NCBI RefSeq assembly: GCF_034263275.1
Contig: NZ_CP139559.1
Span: 1,054,001-1,118,000, forward strand
DNA length: 64,000 nt
Reading direction: 5' to 3'
Source of the DNA: Mucilaginibacter sp. cycad4
GTDB lineage: Bacteria > Bacteroidota > Bacteroidia > Sphingobacteriales > Sphingobacteriaceae
Shown here: positions 41,960 to 51,750 of the stretch, piece by piece
How the letters are laid out: each line of letters starts with the position of its first letter
Numbering within the stretch: position 1 is the stretch's first letter
Position numbers and translations under genes: made by a program
The notes under the pieces: model-generated
The model's database searches: none
What the model was told of the DNA's origin: nothing
Seen by the model: the letters and a program-made list of their open reading frames with translations, nothing else

Positions 41960-43438
41960 CTAAAACACCTGGTCAAACTGGTTAACGGCGTCTTTGCTTT
42001 CCAGCAGGGAGTGTCCCATTAAAAACTCGTCGACCTTGCGGGCGGCTTCGCGGCCTTCAGAGATGGCCCAAACAACCAGTGATTGTCCGCGGCGCATATC
42101 CCCTGCTGTAAACACTTTGCTTACGTTGGTGCGGTAAACACCTTCTTTGGCTTTAACGTTTTTACGTTCGTCAAGATCAACACCAAGCTGGCTGATGAAA
42201 GTATCATGCTGCGGGTGTAAAAAACCCATAGCCAGGAATACACGCTGACAAGGAATTTCACGCTCAGAGCCTTCAACCACATGGAATTTAACCGGGCGAC
42301 CCATAAAGTCTTGCTCCCATTCAACGTCAACTACTTTCAGTGCACGCAGGTTGCCCTGTTCGTCGCCTAAAAACTCTAAGGTATTAACGCCCCAGAAACG
42401 GTCGGCGCCTTCTTCGTGCGAGCTGGTGGTTTTCAGTACCATTGGGTAGGTAGGCCATGGCATGTGTTGTGTACGCTGTGCCGGTGGCTGAAACATCACT
42501 TCAAATTGTTTGATGGATGCTGCACCCTGGCGGTTTGAAGTACCTACACAGTCCGAGCCGGTATCACCACCGCCAATCACCACTACATCTTTACCGGTAG
42601 CTATAATCTCTTCTACGGTAACATCAATATTGCTTACGCGTTTGTTTTGCTGTTTCAGGAAGTCCATTGCAAAATGGATGCCTTTTAATTCCCTGCCGGG
42701 GATGTTCAGGTTACGCGGTATGGTGGAACCTCCTGCTAAAATCACGGCATCGTTATTACGTACCAGTTCATCCGCAGCGACATTTACACCAACCTCACTG
42801 TTGTATTTAAATACAACGCCGTCCTTCTCCATTACCTCAACACGACGCTCAACAACCCATTTCTCTAATTTAAAATCGGGAATCCCGTAACGCAATAAAC
42901 CACCTGCACGGTCATCACGTTCGTAAACGGTAACGGTATGGCCAACTTTCACCAATTGGGCAGCAGCGGCAAGGCCTGCAGGGCCTGAGCCTACAACGGC
43001 TACCTTTTTGCCTGTTTTAACAAGCGGCGCAGTTGGTTTTACGAGGTTTTTCTCGTAAGCGATCTCGATGATATGGCGCTCAATTTCCTCAATAGCAACA
43101 GGCGGCTTGTTAATGCCTAATACACATGCCGATTCGCATGGGGCCGGGCAGATGCGGCCTGTAAACTCGGGGAAGTTATTGGTTGATGATAATATATGGT
43201 AAGCTTCTTCCCAGTTTTTACGATACACGGCATCGTTAAACTCAGGGATGATATTACCAAGCGGGCATCCTGAATGGCAGAAAGGGATCCCGCAATTCAT
43301 ACACCTTGCCGATTGCTGGTTAAGCTTCTCTTCGGTATATAAATTAACAAATTCGTTATAGTTCTTAACGCGTTCAGCAGCCGGAACTTTTGATGGAAGT
43401 TCACGATTAAACTCCTGAAATCCTGTAGGTTTTCCCAT
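41960..43438 (-). CDS. gltD: Glutamate synthase (NADPH) small subunit
   Basis: FAD flavoprotein that passes electrons from NADPH to GltB for glutamate formation. At 492 residues, with an N-terminal iron-sulfur region of cysteines CMNCGIPFCHSGCPLGN (about 42-58) and CPAPCESACVLG (about 97-108). The FAD site is VAVVGSGPAGLAAAAQL near 145 and the NADPH site VVVIGGGDTGSDCVG near 282. The C-terminal AGDMRRGQSLVVWAISEGRE is the second FAD motif. It follows gltB by 3 bp, so the subunits are made together. A terminator follows. Confidence 0.97.
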   Translation of the reverse strand: MGKPTGFQEFNRELPSKVPAAERVKNYNEFVNLYTEEKLNQQSARCMNCGIPFCHSGCPLGNIIPEFNDAVYRKNWEEAYHILSSTNNFPEFTGRICPAPCESACVLGINKPPVAIEEIERHIIEIAYEKNLVKPTAPLVKTGKKVAVVGSGPAGLAAAAQLVKVGHTVTVYERDDRAGGLLRYGIPDFKLEKWVVERRVEVMEKDGVVFKYNSEVGVNVAADELVRNNDAVILAGGSTIPRNLNIPGRELKGIHFAMDFLKQQNKRVSNIDVTVEEIIATGKDVVVIGGGDTGSDCVGTSNRQGAASIKQFEVMFQPPAQRTQHMPWPTYPMVLKTTSSHEEGADRFWGVNTLEFLGDEQGNLRALKVVDVEWEQDFMGRPVKFHVVEGSEREIPCQRVFLAMGFLHPQHDTFISQLGVDLDERKNVKAKEGVYRTNVSKVFTAGDMRRGQSLVVWAISEGREAARKVDEFLMGHSLLESKDAVNQFDQVF

Positions 43439-43441
43439 TTC

Positions 43442-46400
43442 TTAGCCTATAGTTTGATATTGTGATTTCTCTAATACTTTTTTATACTCTCTCGGATATA
43501 CCTTTACAAACTGGGTTGATGCTTCGTTCCAGTTGTTCAGGATCTTTTGTGCAAGCTTGCTGCCTGTTAAATTGATGTGCTTACGCAGCAGGGTAAGGAT
43601 CTGTTCTTCATCCTGCACGCTCAGCGGGTCAAGGTCAACCATTTCGGTATTGCAGTTTTCGGCAAAGGTGCCTTCGGGGTTATAAACCCAGGCTATACCG
43701 CCGCTCATGCCGGCTGCAAAGTTGCGGCCCGTTTTACCAAGAATCAATGCACGGCCACCAGTCATGTATTCGCAACCGTGATCTCCTATGCCTTCAACAA
43801 CGGTTGTAGCACCTGAGTTACGCACCGCGAAACGTTCGCCGGCCATACCACCGATGAATAACTCACCAGATGTAGCTCCATAAAGGGCTACGTTACCGAT
43901 GATGATATTTTCTTCGGGGATAAAGGTTGCATTGGCTGGCTGGTATACTGCAATTTGAGCGCCTGAAAGGCCTTTGCCCACATAGTCATTAGCTTCGCCT
44001 TCCAGCTCAAATGATACGCCTTTGGTAGCAAAAGCAGCAAAGCTTTGACCTGCCGAACCTTTGAATTTATAGTTGATGGTATTATCAGGTAAACCCGCGG
44101 AACCATATACTTTTGAAATCTCGTTTGATAATAGGGTACCAATGGTACGGTTAACGTTGATCACATCAAATGAGGCAAATACCGGGGTTTTATCTTCAAT
44201 GGCCGGTTTTGCAGTCTCCCACAATTTCCAGTCAAGGATATCGGCCATGCCATGATCCTGTGATTCGCTGTTGTACAGGGTCATGCCTTTAGTGTTGGTA
44301 ACCGGGTGCAGGATGCCGCTCAAGTCGATCTTTTTGGCTTTCCAGCTTTGCAGGTTATCTTTCACTTTCAGGAACTGTACGCGGCCAACCATTTCATGAA
44401 TGGTGCGGAAACCAAGTTCGGCCATGATCTCACGTAACTCTTCGGCCATAAAGCGGAACAGGTTAACAACGTGCTCAGGTTTGCCCGAGAATAATTTACG
44501 CAATTCAGGGTCCTGGGTGGCAACACCTACAGGGCAGGTGTTCAGGTGGCATTTACGCATCATGATACAACCGCCTGCAACAAGGGCCGCAGTAGCAACA
44601 CCCCATTCTTCGGCACCCATCAGGGCTGCGATAGCCAAATCCCTGCCGGTTTTCAGCTGTCCATCTGTTTGCAATACCACGCGGCTGCGCAGTTTATTGC
44701 GTACCAGTGTTTGGTGAGCTTCGGTTAAGCCAAGCTCCCATGGTAAACCTGCATGTTTGATAGAGCTTATCGGTGATGCACCAGTACCACCGTCGTAGCC
44801 GGCGATCAGGATCACATCGGCATGAGCTTTGGCAACACCTGCCGCAATTGTACCTACACCGGCTTTTGATACCAATTTAACGTTGATACGGGCAGCACGG
44901 TTGGCATTTTTAAGGTCGAAGATAAGCTGTGCCAAATCTTCGATAGAGTAAATATCGTGGTGCGGCGGAGGCGAGATCAAACCTACACCCGGGGTAGAGT
45001 GACGGGTTTTAGCGATCCAGTCGTCAACCTTGTGGCCCGGCAGCTGACCACCTTCGCCTGGTTTAGCACCCTGTGCCATTTTTATCTGTAGTTCGTCGGC
45101 GTTAGTAAGGTAGTTTGAAGTTACCCCAAAACGGCCCGATGCTACCTGTTTGATAGCCGAACGCAATGAATCGCCGTTTGGCAATTTGTCATAGCGCATT
45201 TCATCCTCACCGCCCTCGCCGGTGTTGCTTTTGCCGCCAATGCGGTTCATGGCAATAGCCATGGTACTGTGCGCCTCGTGCGAGATAGAGCCGAATGACA
45301 TGGCACCTGTAGCAAAACGCTTCATGATGCTTTCTGCAGGTTCAACCTCATCAATGCTGATAGATTCGCGGTGGTGGGCAAAATCAAGCAGGCCACGAAT
45401 GGTAAAATGCTTTTCAGTTTGCTCATTAACCACCTTAGCATAGTTTTTATATACCTCGTAGCTGTTGCTGCGTGTAGCATGCTGCAACAGGTGAACGGTA
45501 GTAGGGTTAAACAAGTGGGCTTCGCCGCGGCGTTTCCACTGGTAAATACCACCTTCGGGCAGCAGGTTATCAGCACCTTTGGCCTCAAAGCCCATTTTGT
45601 GTTTGCAAAGTGCTTCGCGGGCAATTTCGTCAAGGCCTAAACCGCCTATACGGGTAACCGCGCCGTGGAAGTATTTGTCAACTACGGTTTTGTTCAAACC
45701 AAGGATCTCGAATACCTGTGCACCGTGGTATGACTGCAATGTGGAGATCCCCATTTTTGAGAAGATCTTCAGTAAGCCGTCATTAATAGATTTAACGTAG
45801 TTATTACGCAGTTTTTTGATATCGTAGCTGGTTTCAAGGCTGCCATTGTCCTTAAGCGTTTCGATGGTTGAAAGCGCAAGGTATGGATTGATAGCAGTTG
45901 CACCGAAAGCCAGTAAGCAGGCAAAGTGGTGAACTTCCCATGCATCGCCGGTTTCAACAACCAGGCCTACAGCACCACGACGGCCTTTGCGGATCAGGTG
46001 GTGGTGTACTGCAGATACAGCTAACAGGGTAGGGATAGGGGCGTGCTCAGAATCAACCGCACGATCCGAAAGGATCAATACTTCGAAGCCGTCGTCAACA
46101 GCATCCTCGGCGTAACGGCAAAGGCGCGCGATACCTTTTTCCAGTGAACCTGGCAGGCCATCAGCCTTAAAGTATGTTTGCAGTGTTTTGGCGTGGAACA
46201 GGCCGGTATCGATACTGCGCAGCTTTTCCAACTGGTGGTTTTTTAATATCGGGTGTTTCAATACCACGCAATGGCAATGCATTTTATCTTCATCCAACAG
46301 GTTGCCATTGTTACCGATGAAGGTAGCAAGGCTCATTACCAGACGCTCACGGATAGGATCGATTGGCGGGTTGGTAACCTGTGCGAAGAATTGTTTGAAA

Positions 46401-47959
46401 TAGCTTGACAGGTGCTGAGGTTTATCAGAAAGGATAGCCAAAGGCACGTCGGTACCCATTGAACCTACAGGTTCCTTGCCGTCAAGGGCCATCGGTTTAA
46501 TAATGGTGTCGATATCCTCACGGCTGTAACCAAAAACCTGCTGATAACGGTAAACCGAAGCTTCAGACAAGCTGGCGAAAGCCAGGCGCGGTTCTGAAAG
46601 CTCGCTCAGGTTAATTTTATAATTTTCCAGCCAGCGGCCGTATGGCTGCTGTGAAGCAACTTGTTTCTTGATCTCCTCATCGGTGATGATGCGGCCTTTT
46701 TCAGTATCGATCAACAGCATTTTACCAGGCTGCAAACGGCCTTTGCGTAAAACGGTGCTTTCGTCGATAGCTAAAGTACCGGCTTCTGAGGCTGCAATGG
46801 CGCGGCCATCATTGGTAATTACATAACGCAATGGGCGCAGGCCGTTACGGTCAAGCAGGGCACCTACAAGTTTACCATCGGTAAAGGTGATGGCGGCAGG
46901 GCCGTCCCATGGCTCCATCAGGGTAGCGTGGAATTCATAGAATGCCTTTTTAAGCGGATCCATGGCTTCGTTGCCATCCCATGCCTCAGGTACCAGCATC
47001 ATCATTACGTGCGGTAATGAACGGCCGGAATGCAGCAATATTTCAATGATATTATCCAGACAGGCAGAATCCGACTGGTTGTTATCGATCACCGGCAACA
47101 GCATGTCCATTTCTTCGGCAGTAAAGTATGACGAAGCGTATGATTTCAGGCCGGCATAAAACCAGTTTAAGTTACCTGTAAGGGTATTGATCTCGCCGTT
47201 ATGCGCAATTAAGCGGAATGGCTGGGCCAGTTTCCATGAAGGGAAAGTATTGGTAGAGAAACGCGAGTGGATCATGGCAAAGCCCGATGCAATACGCGGA
47301 TCTGAAAGATCGGTATAGTATTTACGCAGTTGGTAGGTAGTAAGCTGGCCTTTGTAAATAATTGTTTTACAGCTTAACGATGTAAAATAAAAGTTATCAG
47401 AAGCGCCGGCTACCGTTTCAGTAATGGTTTTGTTGATATACCTTCTGAGCACAAACAGCTTGCGTTCAAAATCATCGGCGTTGGTAATATGATGCGGCCT
47501 TGCAATATAAATTTGCTCAATATCAGGTTCGGCCTGGCGGGCTGTTTCACCAATAACCGATGAATCAACGGTAAGCTTACGCTCGCCCAGTTTATGTAAA
47601 CCTAATTTTTCAATAGCGTTGTTAATAATGGTACGGCAGGCCTTTTTCTGGGCCGAATCTTTAGGTAAAAATATCATACCTACACCATACTCGCCGGGTT
47701 CCGGCAGGCTGATCTCAAGGTTTGAGCATTCTTCCATTAAAAACTCATGGGGCAATTGTATTAAAATGCCCGCACCGTCCCCGCTCTCGGGGTCGCATCC
47801 GCACGCACCGCGGTGTTCCATGTTTTCGAGCATGGTTAACGCGTTATCAATAATTTGGTTGGTTTTATGACCGTTGATATTGGCTATAAATCCCGTTCCG
47901 CACGAATCGTGTTCAAATTCCGGTCTGTAAAGACCCTGGTGGCTATCAGTTTGATCCAT
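43442..47959 (-). CDS. gltB: Glutamate synthase large subunit
   Basis: Makes two glutamates from glutamine and 2-oxoglutarate. The 1505 residues comprise a 19-residue propeptide, then the N-terminal nucleophile glutaminase starting at C20 (HDSCGTGFI), a central domain, the FMN-binding synthase domain (SHEAHSTMAIAMNRIGGKSN, and AGYDGGTGASPISSIKHAGL), the 3Fe-4S cysteines in CIMMRKCHLNTCPVGVAT and the beta-helix GXGXG domain near the C-terminus (GNVALYGATSGELFIGGMAG). Length matches the family. First gene of gltBD. Confidence 0.97.
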   Translation of the reverse strand: MDQTDSHQGLYRPEFEHDSCGTGFIANINGHKTNQIIDNALTMLENMEHRGACGCDPESGDGAGILIQLPHEFLMEECSNLEISLPEPGEYGVGMIFLPKDSAQKKACRTIINNAIEKLGLHKLGERKLTVDSSVIGETARQAEPDIEQIYIARPHHITNADDFERKLFVLRRYINKTITETVAGASDNFYFTSLSCKTIIYKGQLTTYQLRKYYTDLSDPRIASGFAMIHSRFSTNTFPSWKLAQPFRLIAHNGEINTLTGNLNWFYAGLKSYASSYFTAEEMDMLLPVIDNNQSDSACLDNIIEILLHSGRSLPHVMMMLVPEAWDGNEAMDPLKKAFYEFHATLMEPWDGPAAITFTDGKLVGALLDRNGLRPLRYVITNDGRAIAASEAGTLAIDESTVLRKGRLQPGKMLLIDTEKGRIITDEEIKKQVASQQPYGRWLENYKINLSELSEPRLAFASLSEASVYRYQQVFGYSREDIDTIIKPMALDGKEPVGSMGTDVPLAILSDKPQHLSSYFKQFFAQVTNPPIDPIRERLVMSLATFIGNNGNLLDEDKMHCHCVVLKHPILKNHQLEKLRSIDTGLFHAKTLQTYFKADGLPGSLEKGIARLCRYAEDAVDDGFEVLILSDRAVDSEHAPIPTLLAVSAVHHHLIRKGRRGAVGLVVETGDAWEVHHFACLLAFGATAINPYLALSTIETLKDNGSLETSYDIKKLRNNYVKSINDGLLKIFSKMGISTLQSYHGAQVFEILGLNKTVVDKYFHGAVTRIGGLGLDEIAREALCKHKMGFEAKGADNLLPEGGIYQWKRRGEAHLFNPTTVHLLQHATRSNSYEVYKNYAKVVNEQTEKHFTIRGLLDFAHHRESISIDEVEPAESIMKRFATGAMSFGSISHEAHSTMAIAMNRIGGKSNTGEGGEDEMRYDKLPNGDSLRSAIKQVASGRFGVTSNYLTNADELQIKMAQGAKPGEGGQLPGHKVDDWIAKTRHSTPGVGLISPPPHHDIYSIEDLAQLIFDLKNANRAARINVKLVSKAGVGTIAAGVAKAHADVILIAGYDGGTGASPISSIKHAGLPWELGLTEAHQTLVRNKLRSRVVLQTDGQLKTGRDLAIAALMGAEEWGVATAALVAGGCIMMRKCHLNTCPVGVATQDPELRKLFSGKPEHVVNLFRFMAEELREIMAELGFRTIHEMVGRVQFLKVKDNLQSWKAKKIDLSGILHPVTNTKGMTLYNSESQDHGMADILDWKLWETAKPAIEDKTPVFASFDVINVNRTIGTLLSNEISKVYGSAGLPDNTINYKFKGSAGQSFAAFATKGVSFELEGEANDYVGKGLSGAQIAVYQPANATFIPEENIIIGNVALYGATSGELFIGGMAGERFAVRNSGATTVVEGIGDHGCEYMTGGRALILGKTGRNFAAGMSGGIAWVYNPEGTFAENCNTEMVDLDPLSVQDEEQILTLLRKHINLTGSKLAQKILNNWNEASTQFVKVYPREYKKVLEKSQYQTIG

Positions 47960-48507
47960 TGTTTAAATTAAACCGTTTACAATTTTATAAGGGGTGTAAC
48001 CACGAAGTTACCAAAACTCAAATAAATTATAAAATTTACGGTAATTTTTAAAGATTTCTAAAAAATCAATTATTTAAATCATAATTATTTAACATTATCT
48101 CAACAAAAAGAGACAAATATTATGATGTACAAAATGAAAGTACGAAAAAAATTATTTAGAATCAATATAAAGTTATACCAAACTTGTGCAATACATTTAT
48201 TAAAGCTGACTTTTTAGCTATAACCAAATTAAATTTTGTGGTGTTTCTCTATGTGATTAGTGGGATTTGAGAATGGAAAAGTCCGAGGTCGGTAAGTCGG
48301 CAAGTCCGAAAGTAGAATTTTGAAAGATCTCTTATCAAGGTATAGATAAAGCCCAGGGAGTCGATATATTTTAAAAAACCACGTGATAACTTTTGATTTC
48401 GAATTATTGTCTGAACCCGAATTTATAGCATTTAAGGAATTAATATGATGCTATGCAAATTCTATAAATTTTCAAAATTCGTTCAATTCGAGTTCAGACA
48501 AAATCAA
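47960..48507. other. Long intergenic region upstream of gltB
   Basis: 548 bp without a gene. The first 220 bp is very AT-rich and should contain the gltB promoter, not identified. At about 48284-48312 is a lone arm (AGTCCGAGGTCGGTAAGTCG and following) with the vocabulary of the repeat downstream of mutS. The inverted repeat 48409-48499 is listed separately. Confidence 0.6.
48409..48499. repeat. Inverted repeat downstream of the ppnP-like gene
   Basis: GTCTGAACCCGAATT (48409-48423) and AATTCGAGTTCAGAC (48485-48499) are reverse complements with one mismatch, with further partial pairing inside (ATTTATAG / CTATAAAT). The right end is 9 bp from the ppnP-like stop, so it may terminate that gene. 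Confidence 0.7.
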
Positions 48508-48789
48508 CTATCTGTAAGTACACAAATACGAACTCTGCACCCCGGTTTTTACTTTAAATGAAGTATTAGCTTCAACTTCAAAAGTTTGTCCGTTGGTAAA
48601 AGTTTGCCATTGGCTTTGGCCGGGTAATAAGGCTTCGAGTGCGCCTTCAATTACGGTCATGGTTTCGTGACTTGATGTGCCAAATTCGTATTCGCCGGGT
48701 TCAATAACGCCAATGGTTGAGCGCCCTTGCGGGGTAGTGTATGCCAGTGATTTAACGGCACCTTCAAAATATTCGTTTACGTTGATCAT
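48508..48789 (-). CDS. ppnP: Pyrimidine/purine nucleoside phosphorylase (PpnP/YaiE family)
   Basis: A 93-residue cupin-fold enzyme that splits nucleosides with phosphate, per the characterised E. coli family member. It shows VNEYFEGAVKSLAYTTPQGR, STIGVIEPGEYEFGTSSHET, MTVIEGALEALLPGQSQWQT and the C-terminal FEVEANTSFKVKTGVQSSYL. Length is exactly that of the family. Standalone gene; a dyad follows its stop. Confidence 0.93.
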   Translation of the reverse strand: MINVNEYFEGAVKSLAYTTPQGRSTIGVIEPGEYEFGTSSHETMTVIEGALEALLPGQSQWQTFTNGQTFEVEANTSFKVKTGVQSSYLCTYR

Positions 48790-48953
48790 GTTTAAAAATT
48801 TCGGTCTAATATGGTTAAATAAAATGAATTGTATTATAATTGGGGCTTAACTATTGAAAGTCGCCGCACCGGCGAATGTTAAAATATGTGAAAAAAGTAA
48901 TTTCGGTTGTGATTATTACTTCTTAAACATCGTTATTTGCATAAAATTTATAT

Positions 48954-49520
48954 ATGAGGAAAATCCAACTATTAATGCTGTTCGTTTTATCAGCTATAAT
49001 ATTCCAGGGCTGTAAAAAGGACGTTGTTACTTCTGCTTCCACTACTTCCGACCAAATACTTGCCGCTACTATAAATGGTACATCATGGATCCCTGATGAT
49101 GTTACCGCTACCATAAATTATGATGCGAATGCTAACACAAAATCATTTAACGTAGTAGGTACAACAGATCTGAAACGCGTAAAATGGACAATTACTTTAA
49201 GTGATGCTAATGCTACTAACGTAAATACTTTTCCGCTGTCTACTTATAAGGTCGATGCTACCAACAGGGTAAATATGGCTTACTTTACATCAACAAGCGG
49301 CACAACTTACACCCAGGTGGGTGTGGTTGAGCCGGGTTCGGGTTCGATTATAATTACTTCTATAGATCCATCAAAAAATGTGATAACCGGTACCTATAGC
49401 ATGACCACCAAAAAAGTAAATTATAATGATGATGGTACCATCGCCTCTATTGAAACATCGCAGATATTAGGTGGTACGTTCACTAATTTGCCTTATACCT
49501 TTACCCAGGTGAGTAATTAA
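48954..49520 (+). CDS. Lipoprotein, DUF6252-like, unknown function
   Basis: A 188-residue lipoprotein with signal MRKIQLLMLFVLSAIIFQGC, lipidated C20, then KKDVVTSASTTSDQ. The mature part begins ATINGTSWIPDDVTATIN, the tell-tale A-x-I-x-G-x-x-W pattern of small beta-sandwich lipoproteins of this type in Bacteroidota, and contains VKWTITLSD, PLSTYKVDATN and GGTFTNLPY strands. The role is unknown, likely on the cell surface. Followed by a long-stem terminator. Confidence 0.85.
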   Translation: MRKIQLLMLFVLSAIIFQGCKKDVVTSASTTSDQILAATINGTSWIPDDVTATINYDANANTKSFNVVGTTDLKRVKWTITLSDANATNVNTFPLSTYKVDATNRVNMAYFTSTSGTTYTQVGVVEPGSGSIIITSIDPSKNVITGTYSMTTKKVNYNDDGTIASIETSQILGGTFTNLPYTFTQVSN

Positions 49521-49541
49521 ATACAGTTAGAAATTATATAA

Positions 49542-49580
49542 CATGAACGCCCCGGGTTGCAATATCCCGGGGCGTTCATG
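49542..49580 (+). terminator. Long-stem terminator
   Basis: CATGAACGCCCCGGG / CCCGGGGCGTTCATG, a perfect 15-bp stem with a 9-nt loop. No U-run follows, so it may also be a repeat-derived hairpin; it lies between convergent genes. Confidence 0.8.
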
Positions 49581-49599
49581 CTTTAAAACCAACCCTTAA

Positions 49600-50034
49600 T
49601 TATTGACCAGGACTTGCTGGCCTGGTTGGGCTCGACGGATTAGGTGTCGGGCTTGGTGTTGTTGGGCTCGGCGTATTTGGTATAGGGTTAGGCGTGTTTG
49701 GCTGCGGTACCGGGTTAGGGGTATTAGGTGTAGGTGTAGGTGAAGGGTTTGGTGTCGGTGTCGGTGTCGGCGCAGGAGTTGGATTTGGCGCCCGGTTCGG
49801 ATCGGTAGGTATTGGTGTAGGAGTTGGTGTTGGATTTGGCGCCGGATCTGTTGGTTTTGGTGTTGGTACCGGTGTTTTTGGTTTCTTTTTATCCTTACCT
49901 GGCACAGTATCAGTTGTCATTGTGTGTTTTGTTACTGATACACCTGTATTTTGGGTTTGGTGGCCGTTGGCTAAAGCAAATGAGCCGGCTAATGACAGGG
50001 CAATAGCTGCGGCTGTTATTCTTAAATTTTTCAT
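49600..50034 (-). CDS. Exported proline/threonine-rich low-complexity protein
   Basis: A 144-residue protein with a cleavable signal (MKNLRITAAAIALSLAGSFA then LANGH). From about residue 55 to the end it is almost wholly P, T, N and S in PTP, PNPTP and PNTPNP units, so it must be extended and flexible, like cell-wall or envelope linkers. The gene is GC-rich and repetitive, so its length is prone to change by slippage. No folded domain is seen. It may be a surface-exposed or secreted stalk protein; function unknown. Confidence 0.75.
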   Translation of the reverse strand: MKNLRITAAAIALSLAGSFALANGHQTQNTGVSVTKHTMTTDTVPGKDKKKPKTPVPTPKPTDPAPNPTPTPTPIPTDPNRAPNPTPAPTPTPTPNPSPTPTPNTPNPVPQPNTPNPIPNTPSPTTPSPTPNPSSPTRPASPGQ

Positions 50035-50163
50035 ATTTTTTTCTTTTTATTTATGAAAAGTTAACTATTAATATAACTTAATGAAAGGGGAATAGTTTTT
50101 GAAATTTGAAATGAGTCATGAGCCGGACACCTTAACCACACCTATTGAAGGAAATGACCTGGT

Positions 50164-50196
50164 AATTTACAACGCACTGTAGCGGAGTTGTAAATT
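50164..50196. repeat. Perfect inverted repeat hairpin
   Basis: AATTTACAAC (50164-50173) and GTTGTAAATT (50187-50196) are perfect 10-bp complements around a 13-nt GC-rich loop. Intergenic, between divergent genes. It may be a small repeat family member or a terminator-like element. Confidence 0.7.
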
Positions 50197-50205
50197 GTTG
50201 CCGGG

Positions 50206-50237
50206 TTGCCGGTTTAAATCTTAAGCACCTATATTTG
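50206..50237 (+). promoter_or_regulatory. Promoter of the maltose-acetyltransferase-like gene
   Basis: TATATTTG (50230-50237) matches the Bacteroidota -7 consensus, with TTG at 50206-50208 upstream after 21 bp. It lies 32 bp before the ATG. Confidence 0.5.
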
Positions 50238-50268
50238 TATTGATAACCTGTACCTGCAAACATTACCT

Positions 50269-50820
50269 ATGACCGAACTCGAAAAAATGATATCCGGCGA
50301 ATTGTATAATGCCGGGGATGCCGAACTTGTTGCCGCCCGTGCAAAAGCCCGCCAATTGTTTACACAATACAACGCCACAAGCTATGATGACAAGGAAACC
50401 AAAACGGCCCTGTTAAAACAATTGTTGGGAAGCTTTCAGGGCAATATTGATATTCAATCGCCTTTTTACTGTGATTATGGCTTTAATATAATAGCCGGAG
50501 ATAACCTGTTTCTGAATTTTAACTGCATTATACTTGATTGTGCCCGCGTTACCTTTGGTAATAACGTGTTCCTGGCACCCAATGTTCAGCTTTATACAGC
50601 CTATCACCCGGTAATAGCAGCCGAACGGATCAAAGGCCCTGAATATGCAGCACCTATTACTATTGGCAATAACGTGTGGCTGGGTGGTGGTGTAATTGTT
50701 TGCCCAGGAGTTACCATAGGCGATAATACGACAATAGGTGCAGGAAGTGTAGTGACCAAAGATATTCCGGCAAATGTAGTTGCTGCTGGAAATCCATGCC
50801 GGGTGATCAGAGAATTATGA
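50269..50820 (+). CDS. maa: Sugar O-acetyltransferase, Maa/LacA family
   Basis: A 183-residue left-handed beta-helix (hexapeptide-repeat) enzyme that acetylates sugars such as maltose or galactosides. It starts MTELEKMISGELYNAGDAEL, contains the family N-terminal helical domain, CDYGFNIIAGDNLFLNFNCI, the active-site histidine region LYTAYHP and repeat units ITIGNNVWLGGGVIVCPGVT, IGDNTTIGAGSVVTKDIPAN and AAGNPCRVIREL at the end. Length matches the family. Substrate is inferred from homology. Confidence 0.92.
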   Translation: MTELEKMISGELYNAGDAELVAARAKARQLFTQYNATSYDDKETKTALLKQLLGSFQGNIDIQSPFYCDYGFNIIAGDNLFLNFNCIILDCARVTFGNNVFLAPNVQLYTAYHPVIAAERIKGPEYAAPITIGNNVWLGGGVIVCPGVTIGDNTTIGAGSVVTKDIPANVVAAGNPCRVIREL

Positions 50821-50940
50821 TTTCGGATTTGGGAATTTCGACTTCGGATTTAGGAAAGAGGAGTAAATCAAGTGCCGAGGGCTTTAGATATTAAAAGTTT
50901 TAAGAATGAAGTCCCTTTGCGGCTTAGCGTCTTTGCATGA
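50821..50940. repeat. Two lone arms of stuttering repeats
   Basis: At 50821-50862 the words TTTCGGATTTGGGAATTTCG and GACTTCGGATTTAGG recur. At 50914-50940 the words CTTTGCGGCTTAGCGTCTTT recur. These look like single arms of the intergenic inverted repeats seen elsewhere in the window; no partner arm was seen here. Confidence 0.5.
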
Positions 50941-50961
50941 AATTAATGAAGCAGGCATTGT

Positions 50962-51747
50962 TTAAATCGATAATACCGGCGACGGCTTCGAGCTCTCTTT
51001 TAATAATTTCAATTCGGCAACAATGATAAAGCTCACAATCACCAGGAAGGCCCATGAGCTTATTTTCTGATAATCCACTACTGTCCAGGCATGGTGCTGG
51101 TAGGCATAGCGCCAGGCTCCAAGCCGGGTAGCTATATTTTCGGCAAGCCAGATGAAAAAGCCAATAAGCATAAATGATAAGATAGTTGGCATGCGGTATG
51201 CCTTTCCCTGTAAATGAAAAACTACAACCGACTGCCTGAAAAAATAAAGGATCAGCACACCTATGCCATAGCGTATATCGGGCATAAAATGATTGCTGAA
51301 AAAATTAACGTATATCAAAATACCTATAGTGCGGGCGATGTACCGGTTAGGCCAGTTTTGTATTTGCAGATTAAGCCTTCGCCAGGACTGGCACATATAG
51401 CTGGCAACGCTTGCATACATAAAGCCGCTGTATAGCGGAACGCCGCCTATTTTCAAATAAGCAAACTCAGGATAGGTCCATGAACCATAATGGACTTTAA
51501 AAAGCTCCATCACCAGGCCCAGCAGGTGAAATATGCAAATTACCAGTACTTCATCCTTTGTTTCGATCCCGGTATAATATAAGGCAGCCTGGATAAGCAG
51601 GCAGGTTATCAGCATAAAATCATACCGGGGTAAAATACCGGTAAACAGGTGAGAAAGTGCCAGCATGGCAAATACCAACACCGGGAACAGGCAGGAGAGT
51701 GCCTGCTGCTGTACGAAGAACCCGAAATGTTTGATAGCTATTTTCAT
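50962..51747 (-). CDS. DUF817 family membrane protein
   Basis: A 261-residue inner membrane protein with about seven to eight hydrophobic helices across residues 15-245. The SWTYPEFAYLKIGGVPLYSGFM and YARYQHHAWTVVDYQKISSW-like segments are the DUF817 signature; here HYGSWTYPEFAYLKIGGVPL and YQHHAWTVVDYQKISSWAFL are visible. Function unknown. The start is 3 bp after the stop of the MpaB-type gene, so the two form an operon with coupled translation. Confidence 0.85.
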   Translation of the reverse strand: MKIAIKHFGFFVQQQALSCLFPVLVFAMLALSHLFTGILPRYDFMLITCLLIQAALYYTGIETKDEVLVICIFHLLGLVMELFKVHYGSWTYPEFAYLKIGGVPLYSGFMYASVASYMCQSWRRLNLQIQNWPNRYIARTIGILIYVNFFSNHFMPDIRYGIGVLILYFFRQSVVVFHLQGKAYRMPTILSFMLIGFFIWLAENIATRLGAWRYAYQHHAWTVVDYQKISSWAFLVIVSFIIVAELKLLKESSKPSPVLSI

Positions 51748-51750
51748 GGA